Both the position numbers and the translations under genes were made by a program. From contig BSYO01000005.1 of NCBI GenBank assembly GCA_033239525.1, positions 22,674,519 through 22,738,518 of the forward strand: a stretch of 64,000 bases of DNA, given 5' to 3'. The notes beneath the pieces are model-generated. The model worked only from the letters and a program-made list of their open reading frames with translations, was not told where the DNA came from and did not search any database. How positions within the stretch are numbered: the first letter of the stretch is position 1; the number at the start of each line of letters is the position of its first letter. The DNA comes from Nepenthes gracilis (taxonomy: Eukaryota > Streptophyta > Magnoliopsida > Caryophyllales > Nepenthaceae). Below, in pieces: positions 12,121-25,300 of the stretch.

Positions 12121-14940
12121 ATTATATGTATAGTTTTATTAGGCAGCTAATTATTACCTGTCATCCATTATTGAAAACTTCATGTCTTAAATAAAGGCTA
12201 AGGTGTTCACATTATAGAAATATTATTTATATATTAAAATTATTAAAAATATATATAAGTCTCGTTCTATTTAATATTTATTTTTTATTTTTTTCCATTC
12301 TCATTAAAAAAATAATAATTTTAACATAATTAAATATATAAATTATATTACACTTCTTGATAATGCATGGGCAAAACTCAATTTAGAAGTATATGTCAGG
12401 TCATATTACTCTCTTGTTAAGAATAGCCACCTCTTTATTGGGATCGGATCATTAATTTAAATTAAAAAAATTAACAACACATAATAAATATATAATAATC
12501 ATAATTAATAAAATAAAATATAATAGACCAAGATACGAATTTTATTAAAAATTTTCTTTTATGAATAAGAAGAAAAAATCACAGAATGTTACGTTTAAAC
12601 AAATACATTATAAAAGTGTAAGTTAAACAAATCTCATAAATATAATGATTAGACACCTTATAATAACAGTTATACAAATATCACAAATATAAAAATTAGA
12701 TACATTAGAATAATGATTACATAAATTTCACAAATATAAAAATTAGACACTTTATAATAACGATTATATAAATCCCATAAATATTAACTAGGCACCTTAT
12801 AATAAATAGATCAAATAATATTATGTATAAAATGAAAAAGTAGAAATATGATCGGTAAATATATTCTTCACAATTTTAAAAATAGCGTACTTAAACTTGA
12901 CAGAGATTAAAATACGATTCAAAATTGTATTAAATACATGAACTATCCTCTAAATTAGAAAATAATTTTACAAAATATTTCTTTAAAATTTTCCTAATCA
13001 ATAATATCCTTAAATTTAAAAATAATCTCACCAATATTTTTCAAAATTAAAATTTTTCTAATCAAAGAGAATTAAATCTCTTATAATTTAGAAAATTCAT
13101 AATATCAGTATAATATCTATGTGATTTCATTCAAACTACTAAACAACTTGTTAAATGGGTATAGGCTCACACAGAAGTAATCCATAACCTAACACTCTTT
13201 CTTTCCGCGCCCATATTTTTCTTTCACTTATATTACAAAAATTCATTTTCATTGTATCGAATTATCTTAACGGATATTGAGAATTTGTGAGGTAAATTTA
13301 TGATTACGAATTTAATTTATATTATTACATTTTTAAATTTACTAGTTTGTGATTTTACAGATGAGGTTACATACTTAATATTGGCAAAACTTAGGAAGTG
13401 GGTCAATATTTATTAATTTCTTCAAAATAGGTTTTTATTAAACTTTGGACCATCTAATTGATATAAAAACACAACAAACACATGACTAGTTACCTTACCA
13501 AATGGGCCATTTACTCACACGACTTATAATATGTGTTCATACTTACTTTATAGGTACATTTCTTCCCATATTTATTGTGTTTTACATTGAGTGTTAGGTT
13601 GCACAAAAATTTATTCCAATCACATAATTCAAACCAATCCCATTAGTAATGGTCCGTAAAGGAATTAGGACAATCCTTGAATGACTTTTATACTTGAGCA
13701 TTATCGGTCTTACGTGAAATAAATATCCCATAAAATACCATATATATGTTATTTATTTATTTATTAAATTGACAACTGTTATAATCTTATATTGATAATT
13801 TAAACATATTAATTAATTATTACTTAATAGAAAAGTTATATTTTTAATAAATATGCTTATATTTGACATAATCATTTGATAAAAAATATCGACATCATAT
13901 AAATTTTGGAATGGCCATTTCTCGATAAAAGGCCATACATTTTCATTATTATGGAATGACATTAAAAATATGTTTTGAAAAAAAGAGAGAGAGAGAGAGA
14001 AAATATTTTACAGTTAATAACAAATCAATGAACTAATATTGTACGTTATTTCTACAAATTAAAGATTTATATAATTATATTTCAGGAAATATCAATTTTT
14101 ATCTCTATATATTAACTTAATAAAAAAATATAAAAACAAATATTTTAAAAAGTAAAAATTTAAACCTCATAAAAAGATGTTTTACACTCCGGTTTCAGGC
14201 TTTTTAAAAGACAAAGAAGGATGAACGAGATTAGTCCTCCAAGTGCTATAAATGACCTTGGATGAAAGCATAGGGCTTCTTATAGAACACTTCCAGTCCA
14301 CGAGGAAGTTTAAATTTAGGCTTCATGGGAGATAATTCTAGGAAAAAAATAAGGAAAAAAATTAAAAGCCTTAGAAGTGGTAAGATGGTCGGAGAAAGAG
14401 AAATATTTAGAAATATATAACAGATATTTTTAATGATATAATATTTTATTTATCTAATTTTATATGAATTTATTAATATAAATATATGAATAAGATATCA
14501 TACAATTCGATAATATTTTATGGGCATCCAAATAATGTCTTCAAATATTTTCAAAATGATTGAAGTTATTTAGTTTATGACATCTGGGCATGTGTATGAA
14601 TAATCAACATCGTAACACTAATTCAGAGTTTAAAATGAATTTCGTTATAATTGATAAAATTATTATTATATAATTTAAAAGTCATGGGTTTGAGCCAATG
14701 AATTGGACTCATATACATGAAAGATAAGATCACATAAATAAATCTAAAATCAACCGACTCTTTCATATACATTAAATATTTAGAAGACTTTATTCATGGA
14801 ATTGCCCTAATTAAGGGTTGATAATGCCACTTCAATTAGCATAGTAGACAAGGCCTGGGCTTCTTGTCCTGATGGCCCAATACGAATGCCCCCCTTCCAC
14901 CACTTATTCGAGGGCAAGAATAATGTGCGATCGTATTTGG
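12120..14940. repeat. Second copy of the segmental duplication
   Basis: It carries the same ordered landmarks as 8.94-11.23 kb. It is interrupted by the solo LTR 12436-13194 exactly between AATAGCCACCTCTT and CTCTTTCTTTCC; the first copy has the uninterrupted counterpart AATAGCCAATGTTCTTCTCA at about 9132. The insertion therefore came after the duplication, or at least affected only this copy. A (GA)n tract lies at about 13985-14001. No gene was identified. Confidence 0.65.
12431..13199 (-). mobile_element. Solo LTR of a copia family with perfect target-site duplication
   Basis: The LTR spans 12436-13194 and is flanked by CTCTT at 12431-12435 and 13195-13199. The left end TATTGGGATCGG closely matches the start of the LTR at 57199 (TGTTGAGATTCGG). 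The right end GTATAGGCTCACACAGAAGTAATCCATAACCTAACA matches the end of the 2987-8719 element's LTRs in this orientation. There is no internal region, so it is a recombination-derived solo LTR. It lacks the GC-rich block and is more decayed than the others. Confidence 0.85.
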
Positions 14941-15540
14941 CAAATGATGTAAAAGACTTTTTCTACAACTCATTAGCCGAGATTTTATAGAATTGGACAA
15001 TTTCAATATAGGGGTTAAAATTAGATTTTTCTTATTTTTAATTGTGAAGGGTCTTAGGAGTTTAGGTGAAAAAATAATTTTAGACCCGATTAAATTTTTA
15101 GATTAAATATTATAACATAAGAAAATTACTAGCTATTTAGACCTGATTATATTTTTTTTATTAAAAATTTTAAAATAAAGGAATTTGAAATTTATATTTT
15201 TAAAATGAAACTTTAGGGTATTATGAGGACTTTAGTGACCTCGGTGGACCGGGTCATAGGCTCCCCTGGTGATGAACAAATAACTTAGATAACTTTTTTC
15301 AAGGGAGAAATTAGTACCACTCGGTTGAAGTTCTATAACTTGGGTTTACAGAGAAATTATCCATTCTCGTTTCTGTTGAGTAATCCAACTTTTGCAAGGA
15401 AGTTTGAAACGTTTTAGATGAAGGCTCGTGACGGAAGGACTTTAACGTCTTGAAGCAATTTCGGTCTCATTGATTTTCACCTCTTGATTATCGTATGTTC
15501 ATGTTGATTATTTAATTTTGCTAACGTGGGATGAAGTATT
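14941..15540. other. Intergenic DNA, no gene seen
   Basis: Mixed AT-rich sequence between the segmental duplication and the next solo LTR. It holds no open frame worth reporting. Confidence 0.4.
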
Positions 15541-16350
15541 TGTTAGGTTTTGGATTACTTCCATATGGATTTCATATCCATTTGATATATCTCATTCAGT
15601 AGCTCGTATGAGGACGTACGTGTATTATTCTGATCTAAAAAAATTATAACGTGATACACGATGGATACTTAATTGTTGTATATGCATTGATTCTAGATTG
15701 GAGGCCGCCCAAGAAATAGGCAAGGGACAGACGAGTATTATTTTTGGATTGATCAACGGTCGATGTGCATTTAAGGGGGCGCTCATGCGCGGATTACATG
15801 TGCTCATACGCCGATCATAGTGGCACTCACACACAAAGCGCACTCGACGGGCACTTGAGCATTGGTTTTATTATAAATATTTCTGACGCGTTTTAGGGTT
15901 AATTAATCACTTAATAATTTTTGAAACCTAAAGTGCTGACATTGTGAGAAAGAGAAGAAAAAGATAAAAAATAGAGAAGAGAAATGTTCGAGTATTCAAT
16001 TGAATTTTGAAGCATATTACAATATTCATCGACGTTGGGTACGATATTCTTAAAGTTGAGGAGAACGCTTTACCAATATTATTTCTTCTATTTCGCTTTA
16101 TACTCATTATTATGCAAACTTATTTATTTATTATAAGGTATTATATTTTTATATTCATTAAATTTTATATAACTGAACGTATATTATATAGTGGATATTT
16201 TAGATTTATAATCTCGTGATTTTTCTCCCTCATTCTAAAAGGGAGTTTTCATGTAAAATCGAGTATTCATTATTATTTGTAATTATTATTTGTTTATTGT
16301 GTATTGTCAATAATTTTTTCTTAATTTAAATAAGTGGTCCGATTTTAACA
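15541..16350 (+). mobile_element. Solo LTR, same broad copia family, + orientation
   Basis: It begins TGTTAGGTTTTGGATTACTTCC, the complement of the GGAGTGACCCATAACCCAACA end of the 2987-8719 element, and ends GATTTTAACA. Inside are a GC-rich segment with CATGCGC, CTCATACGCC and CACTCGACGGGC (15780-15860), a TATA-like TTATAAATAT (15871-15880), and GGGAGTTTTCATGTAAAA, the complement of that element's U5 block. The flanking five bases (GTATT and ATATC) do not match, so the target duplication is lost or the ends are slightly off. Confidence 0.8.
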
Positions 16351-19080
16351 ATATCATTAGATAAGGCCCACGCTTTGGGTCCTTTGTGGGCCTCATCTTG
16401 AAAATATATTATTTTAGCTCATCCATGTAAGTAGAAGTTCTACCTCGGGGATCTTGTATGCGGGACTGGACCTCCTAGGGTTGTCCTTCTAGGATTGGTC
16501 CCTTGGATCTTTCCTAGTGTTCTCTTCTTCATTCTGATTTGGGCACTTTAATCCATTTGCCATGCGAATTGCATACCATTTTTCCTGAGTCCTGACAAAT
16601 TGGGTTTAAGTTGAGGTAAAATCAGAAATTTCTTAATGGGTTTGGATTCAATTAAGGTTTATTGCCGCATTTTGCCTTATATGAGGAGCAAACTAAATGT
16701 ATTTCATAAATATAATTATCCAATTTATGATATTTTTCTTGTCATTTTATTATATTTGAGACATACTCGGTTTGGCATAGCATCCATTCACATTTCATAT
16801 ATGCATATTAGTATTGATGAGTAAACTAAATATGATCTCATTAAAATTGTTCTAAGGGTTGCTAAAGAGTGTTATTGTCACGACCTTAATTATTAACATT
16901 TAACTAACCAAGATTATGCCTCAAAGTCTTAGACTGTAATACTGCATAAAATTTTATTAGTAACTTTACAATATTTATATAAATATGTGTCTTGAAATAC
17001 AGTTAAATTTATTTTATTTGATCATATAAATTCAAAAATCTTCTAAACAACAAAAATATAACACGAAATAATCTAACATAACATTTCGTGCAAGCAAAAC
17101 TGAAAGCTAAAGAAATGGACAACCCTTTGGTCCCCATAGATATTTATACGTGCCAACCATTTATACCACTAAAATTATATTTCTAATATTAATTTTAGAA
17201 TACATAATTTTTCACATCATCCATAAGATCCTTCAAGAAGTCCATTTGCTGGTTCAATATTTCCAAGTAATCCAAACTTTTTAATCTAAAAAGATGACAA
17301 TATAATGTGAGTTGAAAATTCAGTTAGTAAATATAAGACGTAACAATAAAAGTGAGCAATCAAAAATATGTAAAAGGAGTAATGAACTAAAGGGTGACAA
17401 TAAATATCATAGACTGATGAATACATAAATGTCAATTTATGAAATTACCTTATAAATATAGATCATACTTTATTATTTAAAATCTATAGTTATGATGTCT
17501 ACATATCACCCTTGTAGTTGGGTCATTATACACTATTATAAGATATATGATGGGCTTTATACAATTTTATTCTTCTTAATATACTGTTATATGTCATAAT
17601 ATATATATATTTTTTATCAATTTTTAAAGTTAATTTATATTTAAAAATTCATAAAAATATCTACAAAAAATATATATTCATACAAAATTATAAATCAGGT
17701 GACTTAATTTAATTTCATTATAGAGCTGTCCTCAAAAGCTTGCAAAAAAAGGGTTATGTAAGGTGATATTATTTATTAGATTTAAAAAATTTTATGATTC
17801 CAATATAATCTTCATAAACTTGTGCCTACGTCTTTAAACTTCTAAAACAATTAAACAAAAGTAACACACATGCAATCTAAGCATAACATAGAATATAATT
17901 ATACACATGCATCAAACTTTAGGCATAAAATCTTAGATTATAAGCCAATATAATGACAAATCTTAGAAATTTTAGCAAAAGAATAGGAAATAAAATTTAA
18001 ATTTACTTAAATCAATAAGATCTTTCAAATTTTTGCTTCAAATTCCATTCCATTTTTCCTTCACTCTTTCTCATATTTTCCTTCTCCTTTCTCATCTTTT
18101 TCTTTCTCTTATCTCTTTAAAATATTAGAAAAAAAAGTTAAAAAGTAACCTAAATCACTTATATATATAAATTAATATATGCGCATTAGTTATATATCTA
18201 TCATGTATAAAGGCTAATTTCAACATTGATAAAGTGCCTTTCATGCATGTATCAAATATAAAGTTTTTAAAACAAATGCACACATTAATTGTGAAAATAT
18301 TACCTCAATTAAGCTCATATACGACTTATATCCCTTCAAGAGCTAAACTATATAGTCTAACTCTTAAAGCATCACCTGAACTTACAATTGTTTGTAATAA
18401 TTTGTTCAATTATTATAATTTAAATGTTAATATATCAAAATTAGTACTTAAATCTTACACTTATTCCAACACTTTTTAATGAAGATCCTTTTAGCTGCTT
18501 TGAAATATTTTTTAAATATCGTAATGTCTATTTGTCTAATTATTATTATGTAAGTCTATTAATATAGATTGATAAATAAAATGTTACATTATTAAATATG
18601 ATTTAAAATAGTTAAATAACATGTTCTTGACTCTTTAAAATAATAAAATCTATCAAAGAGAAATCAAAATTTGACTATGCAAATGTAATTTCTTCTAAAA
18701 GTTTTACTTGATATTTCATCCATTTATAGCTTATTTATAACCTATTTTATACATATAGGGTTTATTGAGATTTAAAAATAGAAAAAAATGGGTCATACAT
18801 ATAAAGTTTAGTTACAAGAGAGTAGAGGTGAGAGGTTTCTCATTTCTTTTTAAATTACGAGAATTATCAAAAAAAAAAAAAAAAAAGCTAAACCTTTTAT
18901 TCATTTATAATCTATTTATAACTTATTCTTTACATAGATTTCATTTCAATTTTTTTAGTTTTAATGGTGATACATATTGAAAATATATTATTGACAAATT
19001 ATAAATGATTTAGATATCTAGTAAAGCTATATATCAAATATGTCTTTGGGACCGTAATGAATTAGCCCAGCAACACTGCT
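16351..19080. other. Intergenic DNA upstream of the PPR gene; possible old LTR edge
   Basis: No gene recognised. At 16876 the sequence TGTCACGACCTT resembles the start of many plant Ty3-gypsy LTRs, but no matching end or internal domain can be shown. AT-rich short open frames at 18.2-19.0 kb have no recognisable protein character. Confidence 0.35.
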
Positions 19081-19124
19081 ATCGGACGAGGAGAGCCGCG
19101 ACAGAGGGGCGTCGCACCCCAATT

Positions 19125-19352
19125 GGGTCGCTTTCTTCCGATGTACTAGCTGGGTTTCTTTGAAACTTCCGGTTTTGATTGAAGACTCGAACTGATGAGG
19201 GCAGCTTAGCGTTGGTTGCCCTAAATTAATTAGGGTGCGTCGCTTTCTTCCGACATGCTAGTTGGGTTTCTTTGAAACTTCAGGTTTGGATTGAAGACTC
19301 GAACTGCAGCATTAGGACGAGGGCAGCATAGCGTTGGTTGCCATAAATTAAA
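19125..19352 (+). repeat. Tandem duplication in the presumed 5' leader of the PPR gene
   Basis: Two copies of about 105-120 bp (about 19125-19230 and 19233-19352) share GTCGCTTTCTTCCGA, GGGTTTCTTTGAAACTTC, TTGAAGACTCGAACTG, and GCGTTGGTTGCC followed by TAAATTA. The region is much more GC-rich than its surroundings and lies immediately before the proposed start codon at 19360, so it is probably transcribed leader or proximal promoter. The second copy has about 10 extra bases (CAGCATTAGGA). Confidence 0.8.
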
Positions 19353-19359
19353 GGAGATT

Positions 19360-22300
19360 ATGATGATTATTTGTACCGAATATCTGGTCTTCTACTGGCT
19401 GCCTCCAGTTTGGCTAAATCAGGTTTGCATATCACCCTTCTTTCTCTCTCTTTGTGACTTGCACCTGTTCAATTGCTCCTTATACTGGTTTTCGATTTGA
19501 GTAATTAGGTCAGGACGACAGAAGCAGCTTTGTATTTGAGATCCAAAATTTCTGCCTGCGGGACTTCACACCTGCAGAAAGCTTCTGGCTTTCCTATTAC
19601 TAGAGTCCAGGTAAGAAAATGAACGAAGTATGCCTTTTTTTGTGCTAGAGAAATGTTTAGGGACGCTAAGAGTATCAATAAGTCTCGGAAGGCTTAAGAT
19701 GAATGTTTACTGGACATAGTATTGGAACAAGGGTTATGGAGTTCAAGTCCTGCGAGAACCGTGTTCTTGTTAAAGCCAAATGTTAGATTTTCATTTGTAA
19801 TAAAGGTAATTAATTTATGCGTCAATTGACATAGAATTGAGGGCGAATGTCAAAGTATGAAATCCTTGGTAACCTAGCACTACAAGCTTTTGGGGGTAGT
19901 CAGTTTCTTGATCTAATTGAGCTATAAAGAAAGGGCAACTAGACGAAGAAGAAATAATTGGTTTCTAGAACAAGAGTTCACTAGATTATGTGCAGGTTAG
20001 GGACTTTTCTCATGGTCGATGCTCTCGCAATCTCAATGAACAACTGTCACTGGCTTCCTGTTCTGTTGAGAAGTAAGCAATTCGCTCTTTATAGTCGCTA
20101 TAGTTTTTTTTTCTTTTTTCAATCCATGAAGGGCCAATTTTATTTTTTACTAGAGGAACATTAGGATCCACGTTCATACTATTATAACAAACAGTTATTG
20201 GCTGATCATGGTAGGAGAAATTAAACGGTAATATTCTAACTGTCAGCTGCACTTGTGTGTTTACGCTTTTTGGAAATTCAGAAAGATGACCAAGAAGCCA
20301 GGAAAGAGAGAGCATCACCTGTGGAGAAGAAGAGATTCAGCAGGTTCTGGGCAAAAGGCACTTAATCTAGTTCAAATTGTGAGTTTGTTGATTGTTATAT
20401 GGCTTCCTTGTTAACTGTTGCTGGTTCTGTATTGTTTTTGTAGTTCTTGAGTTACTATTAATTTGTAAAGCTGGCATTACGTTCTCCTATATTTCTGGGC
20501 CTAAAGTTACTCTTTGTAAGAGCTTTGAGTTTAAGAAAGATTACTAGGTACATTTGCACACATTAGTAGCTCGGTGGTTGTAAGTCATTGTAAAATTCCT
20601 GCATAAGGGAGCAATTTTTTTTTTTTGGGTGCAGAAGAGTTGGCTATAAGAATTTTTATGAAATTTCAGAGGATTTCATTTAGAAAAAATGTAAATGAAT
20701 GTTACAGTATCTTCAAGTAAATGATGACAATATGTGACGGATTACATCCCAAATCTCGTTATCAATCATAATTATAATTAATTATCTTTTAATTATCAAT
20801 TTGACTGATAAATTAATCAATTGACTAATTGGATCTGAATTTTTCATGTCGATATCACGATTGACTCTACATAATAACAAAATGTCATGTACAGGATCCA
20901 AATACATTGTCACATCATCTGTGGTGCCGACACCAACTCAAAAACCATATGACGTTGGATCTTATTAAGGAAAGATGCCTATTCAAATGCGATTAATCAT
21001 CTAACAACCTGCAGAAGTAATAAATATCCTACACAACTCACAAATGCCAAAAGCCACAAAACATCATTTTAAATATCGAAATACAGTCCAAAAGCTTATA
21101 ATATCCCACAACTCATAATCCTTCGTCCACTACTTAAATCAAACTAAAATACATCATCTAAGTACACTAAACATTGTTTGAAGATATAAGTATCTACAAA
21201 AGTATAAGTAGTTACTTCAATCTTCACTCCTACTCATCTGGCAAGAATTCGTGCCACTTATCTGAGGGGGTTTATAAAACAGCAATGAGTTAACCAAATA
21301 CTCAATAAGGCACAATGTATATCAAGAAATATGCATATTTTATACTTGGAAATATATCGGAGGGAATAGGAATCATAATATGATGCAATGACATAAAATA
21401 TGGGTAGGAAAAACTCCGTGATGCAATTATGGATTTCTTATATTGTTCTTTCTTAGTCTTAGTCATCAAAACATGCATAAATCTTATTTTTTTAGGGACC
21501 AGGGTGTTGGGCTTGGTCACTCCCTTGTGGGTGGCTTAACAAACGGACACGTCATCAAAGCTCGGAGTGCTGCAAACTGGCCGCAACAAATGACCAAAAT
21601 GACCGTTTGTTGGAGAAAGCAAATTTCGGAGTGAAGGATTTACCGTATGAAATTTACCGGTTTGGAATTACCGGTATGGAATTTATCAGTTTTGAATTTA
21701 CCGGTATGGAATGACCGGTATGAAATTGGCCGGTTTGAAAACGGCTGAATGGAATGGCCAGGAATGAAATTGGCCGGTATGGAATTTCCAGTATGAAAAT
21801 TCTAGAATGCAAAAGGCCGAAATAGATTGGCTGGTATGAAAAAGGCTGAAATGGATTTCCTGTATAGAATTTTTGGATTGAAAAAGGCCGGATTGAAAAA
21901 GGCTGGAATGGAAAAGGATGGAATGAAATAGCCGGAATGGAAATTCCGGAATGGATTTTCGGAATGGGCATTCCGGAATGATTTGGCCGGAATGGAATTC
22001 CAGGAGAGGGATTTCGGAGTGGAAATCCAAAGTGGATTTTCGGAGTGAAAATCTGGAGCAAGAAAGAGAGTGGTGCGGCCCCGTGGACTTTCCGGATAAA
22101 TGATTTATCGCGATAAGGTAGGTGCTAGTCCGACTTGTAGAGTAGTTGACTTTTCAGAGTTGGTAAGTTTTGCAGAACAGGTAGCTGACTTGTGGGGTCT
22201 CGGAGGTTTTTGTAACCGATTTTGCATAGTGGAAGTTGATTCGGAGTTTATCCTGTAGTTTTTTCCTTGATTGAGAAGAGTTTCCACGTTAAAAACGTTG

Positions 22301-25300
22301 TACAATCTTTTGTTCCTCATACCCTACTAAATTAGTGGTTGACGACCGACGGGAGGTTCAGGTTTTTTCACTACGTGGCTATAATTTTTGTCTGCCTGGT
22401 TTTGTCCAACCGGCATTGCCCAACTCCAACATAGGGCTAGTAGGCCTTTCCATCTAAATGAGCGGTCAATCGAAATATGAATTGTGTTTGTTTTCATACA
22501 ATTAAAGGCCATACGCTCCTATTCAAGCTTTAGAGGTGGACAGTTTACATATAATCTTAAATACGGGACCAGATGCTGCTTTTTAACCCACGGTTCTATA
22601 AGTTCAGATATCGATTTTTCAATATAATATATTAAGGTATGCCATAATATACTACTTATTGAATCATAATCTTGGTTCAATCTTTAACTTAGGGAAAATT
22701 TTACACTTTGCTTTTTAATTATTAGTTTTCATCCGTCTGGAGAACAATTTATTATTTCCTAACATAATTGTAGAGTTTTCTTTTTTTCATGATATCTTAT
22801 ATTTTCTTTTAATCATGGCAACTCTTAAAGATTGGAACTTAACACAATTCATGCAGTAGGAATTTTAGAATTAACACAATTCAGCAAATATGCAGTATAT
22901 AATTAAACATGTACTGTATTTAATTAAACATGTAATAATTTAAAATTAACAATTTCGAAATACAGATAAGCAATTATTATGTTTTCACTCATGAAAAAAA
23001 ATCAGATTCTAAAATATAACACATATTACATAATACAGATAGGTAAATCTGAATTCTTAAGAAATTTTATCATAAATCATGGAAAAATCAACATACACGT
23101 ATGATTTACATATTTTTATTTCAAAATCTTAGTTTGGACAAGTATTAGAATGAGAATACTCGAAGAGAATAAAAATAAATAACAACAAATGAAAGAGGGA
23201 ATTTAGGGTGCACTTGTCGTAGCCTGATTTATCTAAATCTTTACTCTAATCATCCTAACTTGAGATACCCGAAGCTTTCTCTCTCTTCTCCTCTCTCTTC
23301 TTCCCGATTTTCTTTTCTCTCTCTACCTGCACCGCTGCAAAAATGACTAAACTTATCCTCGGGTGTTATTTATACCCACGCGAGTGCTAGAGCGCTAGTC
23401 GAGCGTGAATCGGGCGTTGTGGTTTGGCATTTGGCGCTCGAGCGCGACCTTTCTGGAATTTGTGCTCGAGCGTCTCTCGAGCGCCCCTTGGGCGGGAACA
23501 TTCTAGGATTCAAGCTTGAGCGTGCGTCAAGCGTGCATTGAGCGCCAAGCAAACTGAAATCGGCACTCGAATGTGGCTCGAGCCTCCTTCAGGTGCACAT
23601 CAGGCTTGCATCAGACATGAGCCATCTGGTCCAATTCTGACTCTTCTGATTTAATTTTCTACATCATTTGGCCTTAATTTTGATTATATTAGTTTAATTA
23701 ATCGTAATTAACATAGTTGTAGAAACTCGAACCGTACACAATAGGTGTGTGTGAAAGGGATTTTGTATAGGTGTGGCTTGGTCCCTATCTTTGATGTAGG
23801 GAAGGGGGATGGAGGGGAGGAGAAAAAATTAGGAGAAGGGAAAGAAACATGATAAGTGAATAGAGAAAAGAGAAATAGAGATTAATAGAAAGAGAAGGAA
23901 ATTATAATTACTCAATATTCATTTAATTCATTAATAATACTTTTAACAGTAGAGCTATAATTTTTATATAGAGAAATCTTACCCCAGGTTAATTAGGAAA
24001 TAAACATAAATTTTTAATTAATGTCATTTTAAAATAAGAAAATAATATGACATAACTTTCTAAAATAAAAAATAAAATCTTATTCAATAAAATCACTCAA
24101 AATTTAATAAAATAAAATCTTTAATTAAATAAAAAAATTAAAATCAAATAAATCTCAAAAAACTTCTAGTTTGGAATGTCTTTGATGTCTGTATCAATTT
24201 TCCTTGAGTGGTTGAAATTCGACCCCATTGAGTAAAAACTCATATTTTCAATTCCCAAACTATAAGTTGAGTGGTTGTGCAATCTTCTATCGATGCTTGT
24301 AGACACGTGTGAGTGGGGGCTAAAGTCTGATTGAGCCACCAATACCTCCAGAGAGAAAGGGACTAGGGTTTGAAGATGGGCAATTCTGCTAACTTTGATA
24401 AAATTTTAAAATATTTGGGTCTAATTATTGGAGTCTCTCTAGAAATCTAAGCATCCTTGAACTCTAGTCGGCCAACTGTGTTACGAATTCGGACTAAACA
24501 GATTAATTTAAATAATTAATTATAATTCCTAAAATTTAAAATCTCAAATAAATTCAACAAATAATGCTAAGTTCTAAAATTCTGGTGTGATAAATTAAAT
24601 ACACAGAACCCAACAATTTATGAATCCACATAGAACCTCATCGGATAACCGTCTGGATAAAATAAATATAACCTACTCTACAATCATTGTAAGGGAGGTA
24701 CCGTATTCAGTTATCGAATTGAGTCACAGACTCAGTTATGGATCGATTACCCTATCGAAGGACATTTTATTAGTCTAGTAAGTTATTACTATATGAGCGG
24801 GATAAATATTTCTCTCGAAGGCATCATTTTATTTCTGCCCAACTCTTGACAGGGGCTGTCTAACGCCTAGCAAAATGGTTCTCAACACTTTCCCAAAATA
24901 GTTGGGCATTTTTAATCAATTTTAGATTAGCAAACTGAACTCTCCTATTTTCAGATACGCCACACCACTTGAAGAAACGACCCATATCTCAGACCTATTA
25001 AGTAAAAACTCGAGGGTCTAAGCAACAATCAAAAGTAGGGGCATCTAATTTGATGTTTTTAAAGCGGTGTTCGTCCTAATCCCGCTCTTGATCATGGTGT
25101 TGGGGTCTGTAATTCTGTCTATGAGGTACTCAACTTCTTATCTTCGTCGATGAATCCTATTTCTAAAGTGGCAACTCAATTTGTAAGATTCAAATTTATC
25201 TGACAAGTAGTAGCTAGGTCAGCTTGAATGACGATTATATGATTTTGTAATTATTGTTAATTAGTAACTAATTGGGCTAACTACTAACTTAGAATTTCAA

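Noticed and set aside
18234..18980. Short + strand frames of 70-81 codons
   Set aside because: AT-rich, with homopolymer runs, no recognisable domain and no splice context; consistent with chance.
21654..22061. Long - strand open frames (110 and 135 codons) with repeated IPF/FHSG peptides
   Set aside because: They coincide exactly with the LTR minisatellite. Two frames are open at once because the repeat unit lacks stops, and the peptide has no protein-like diversity.
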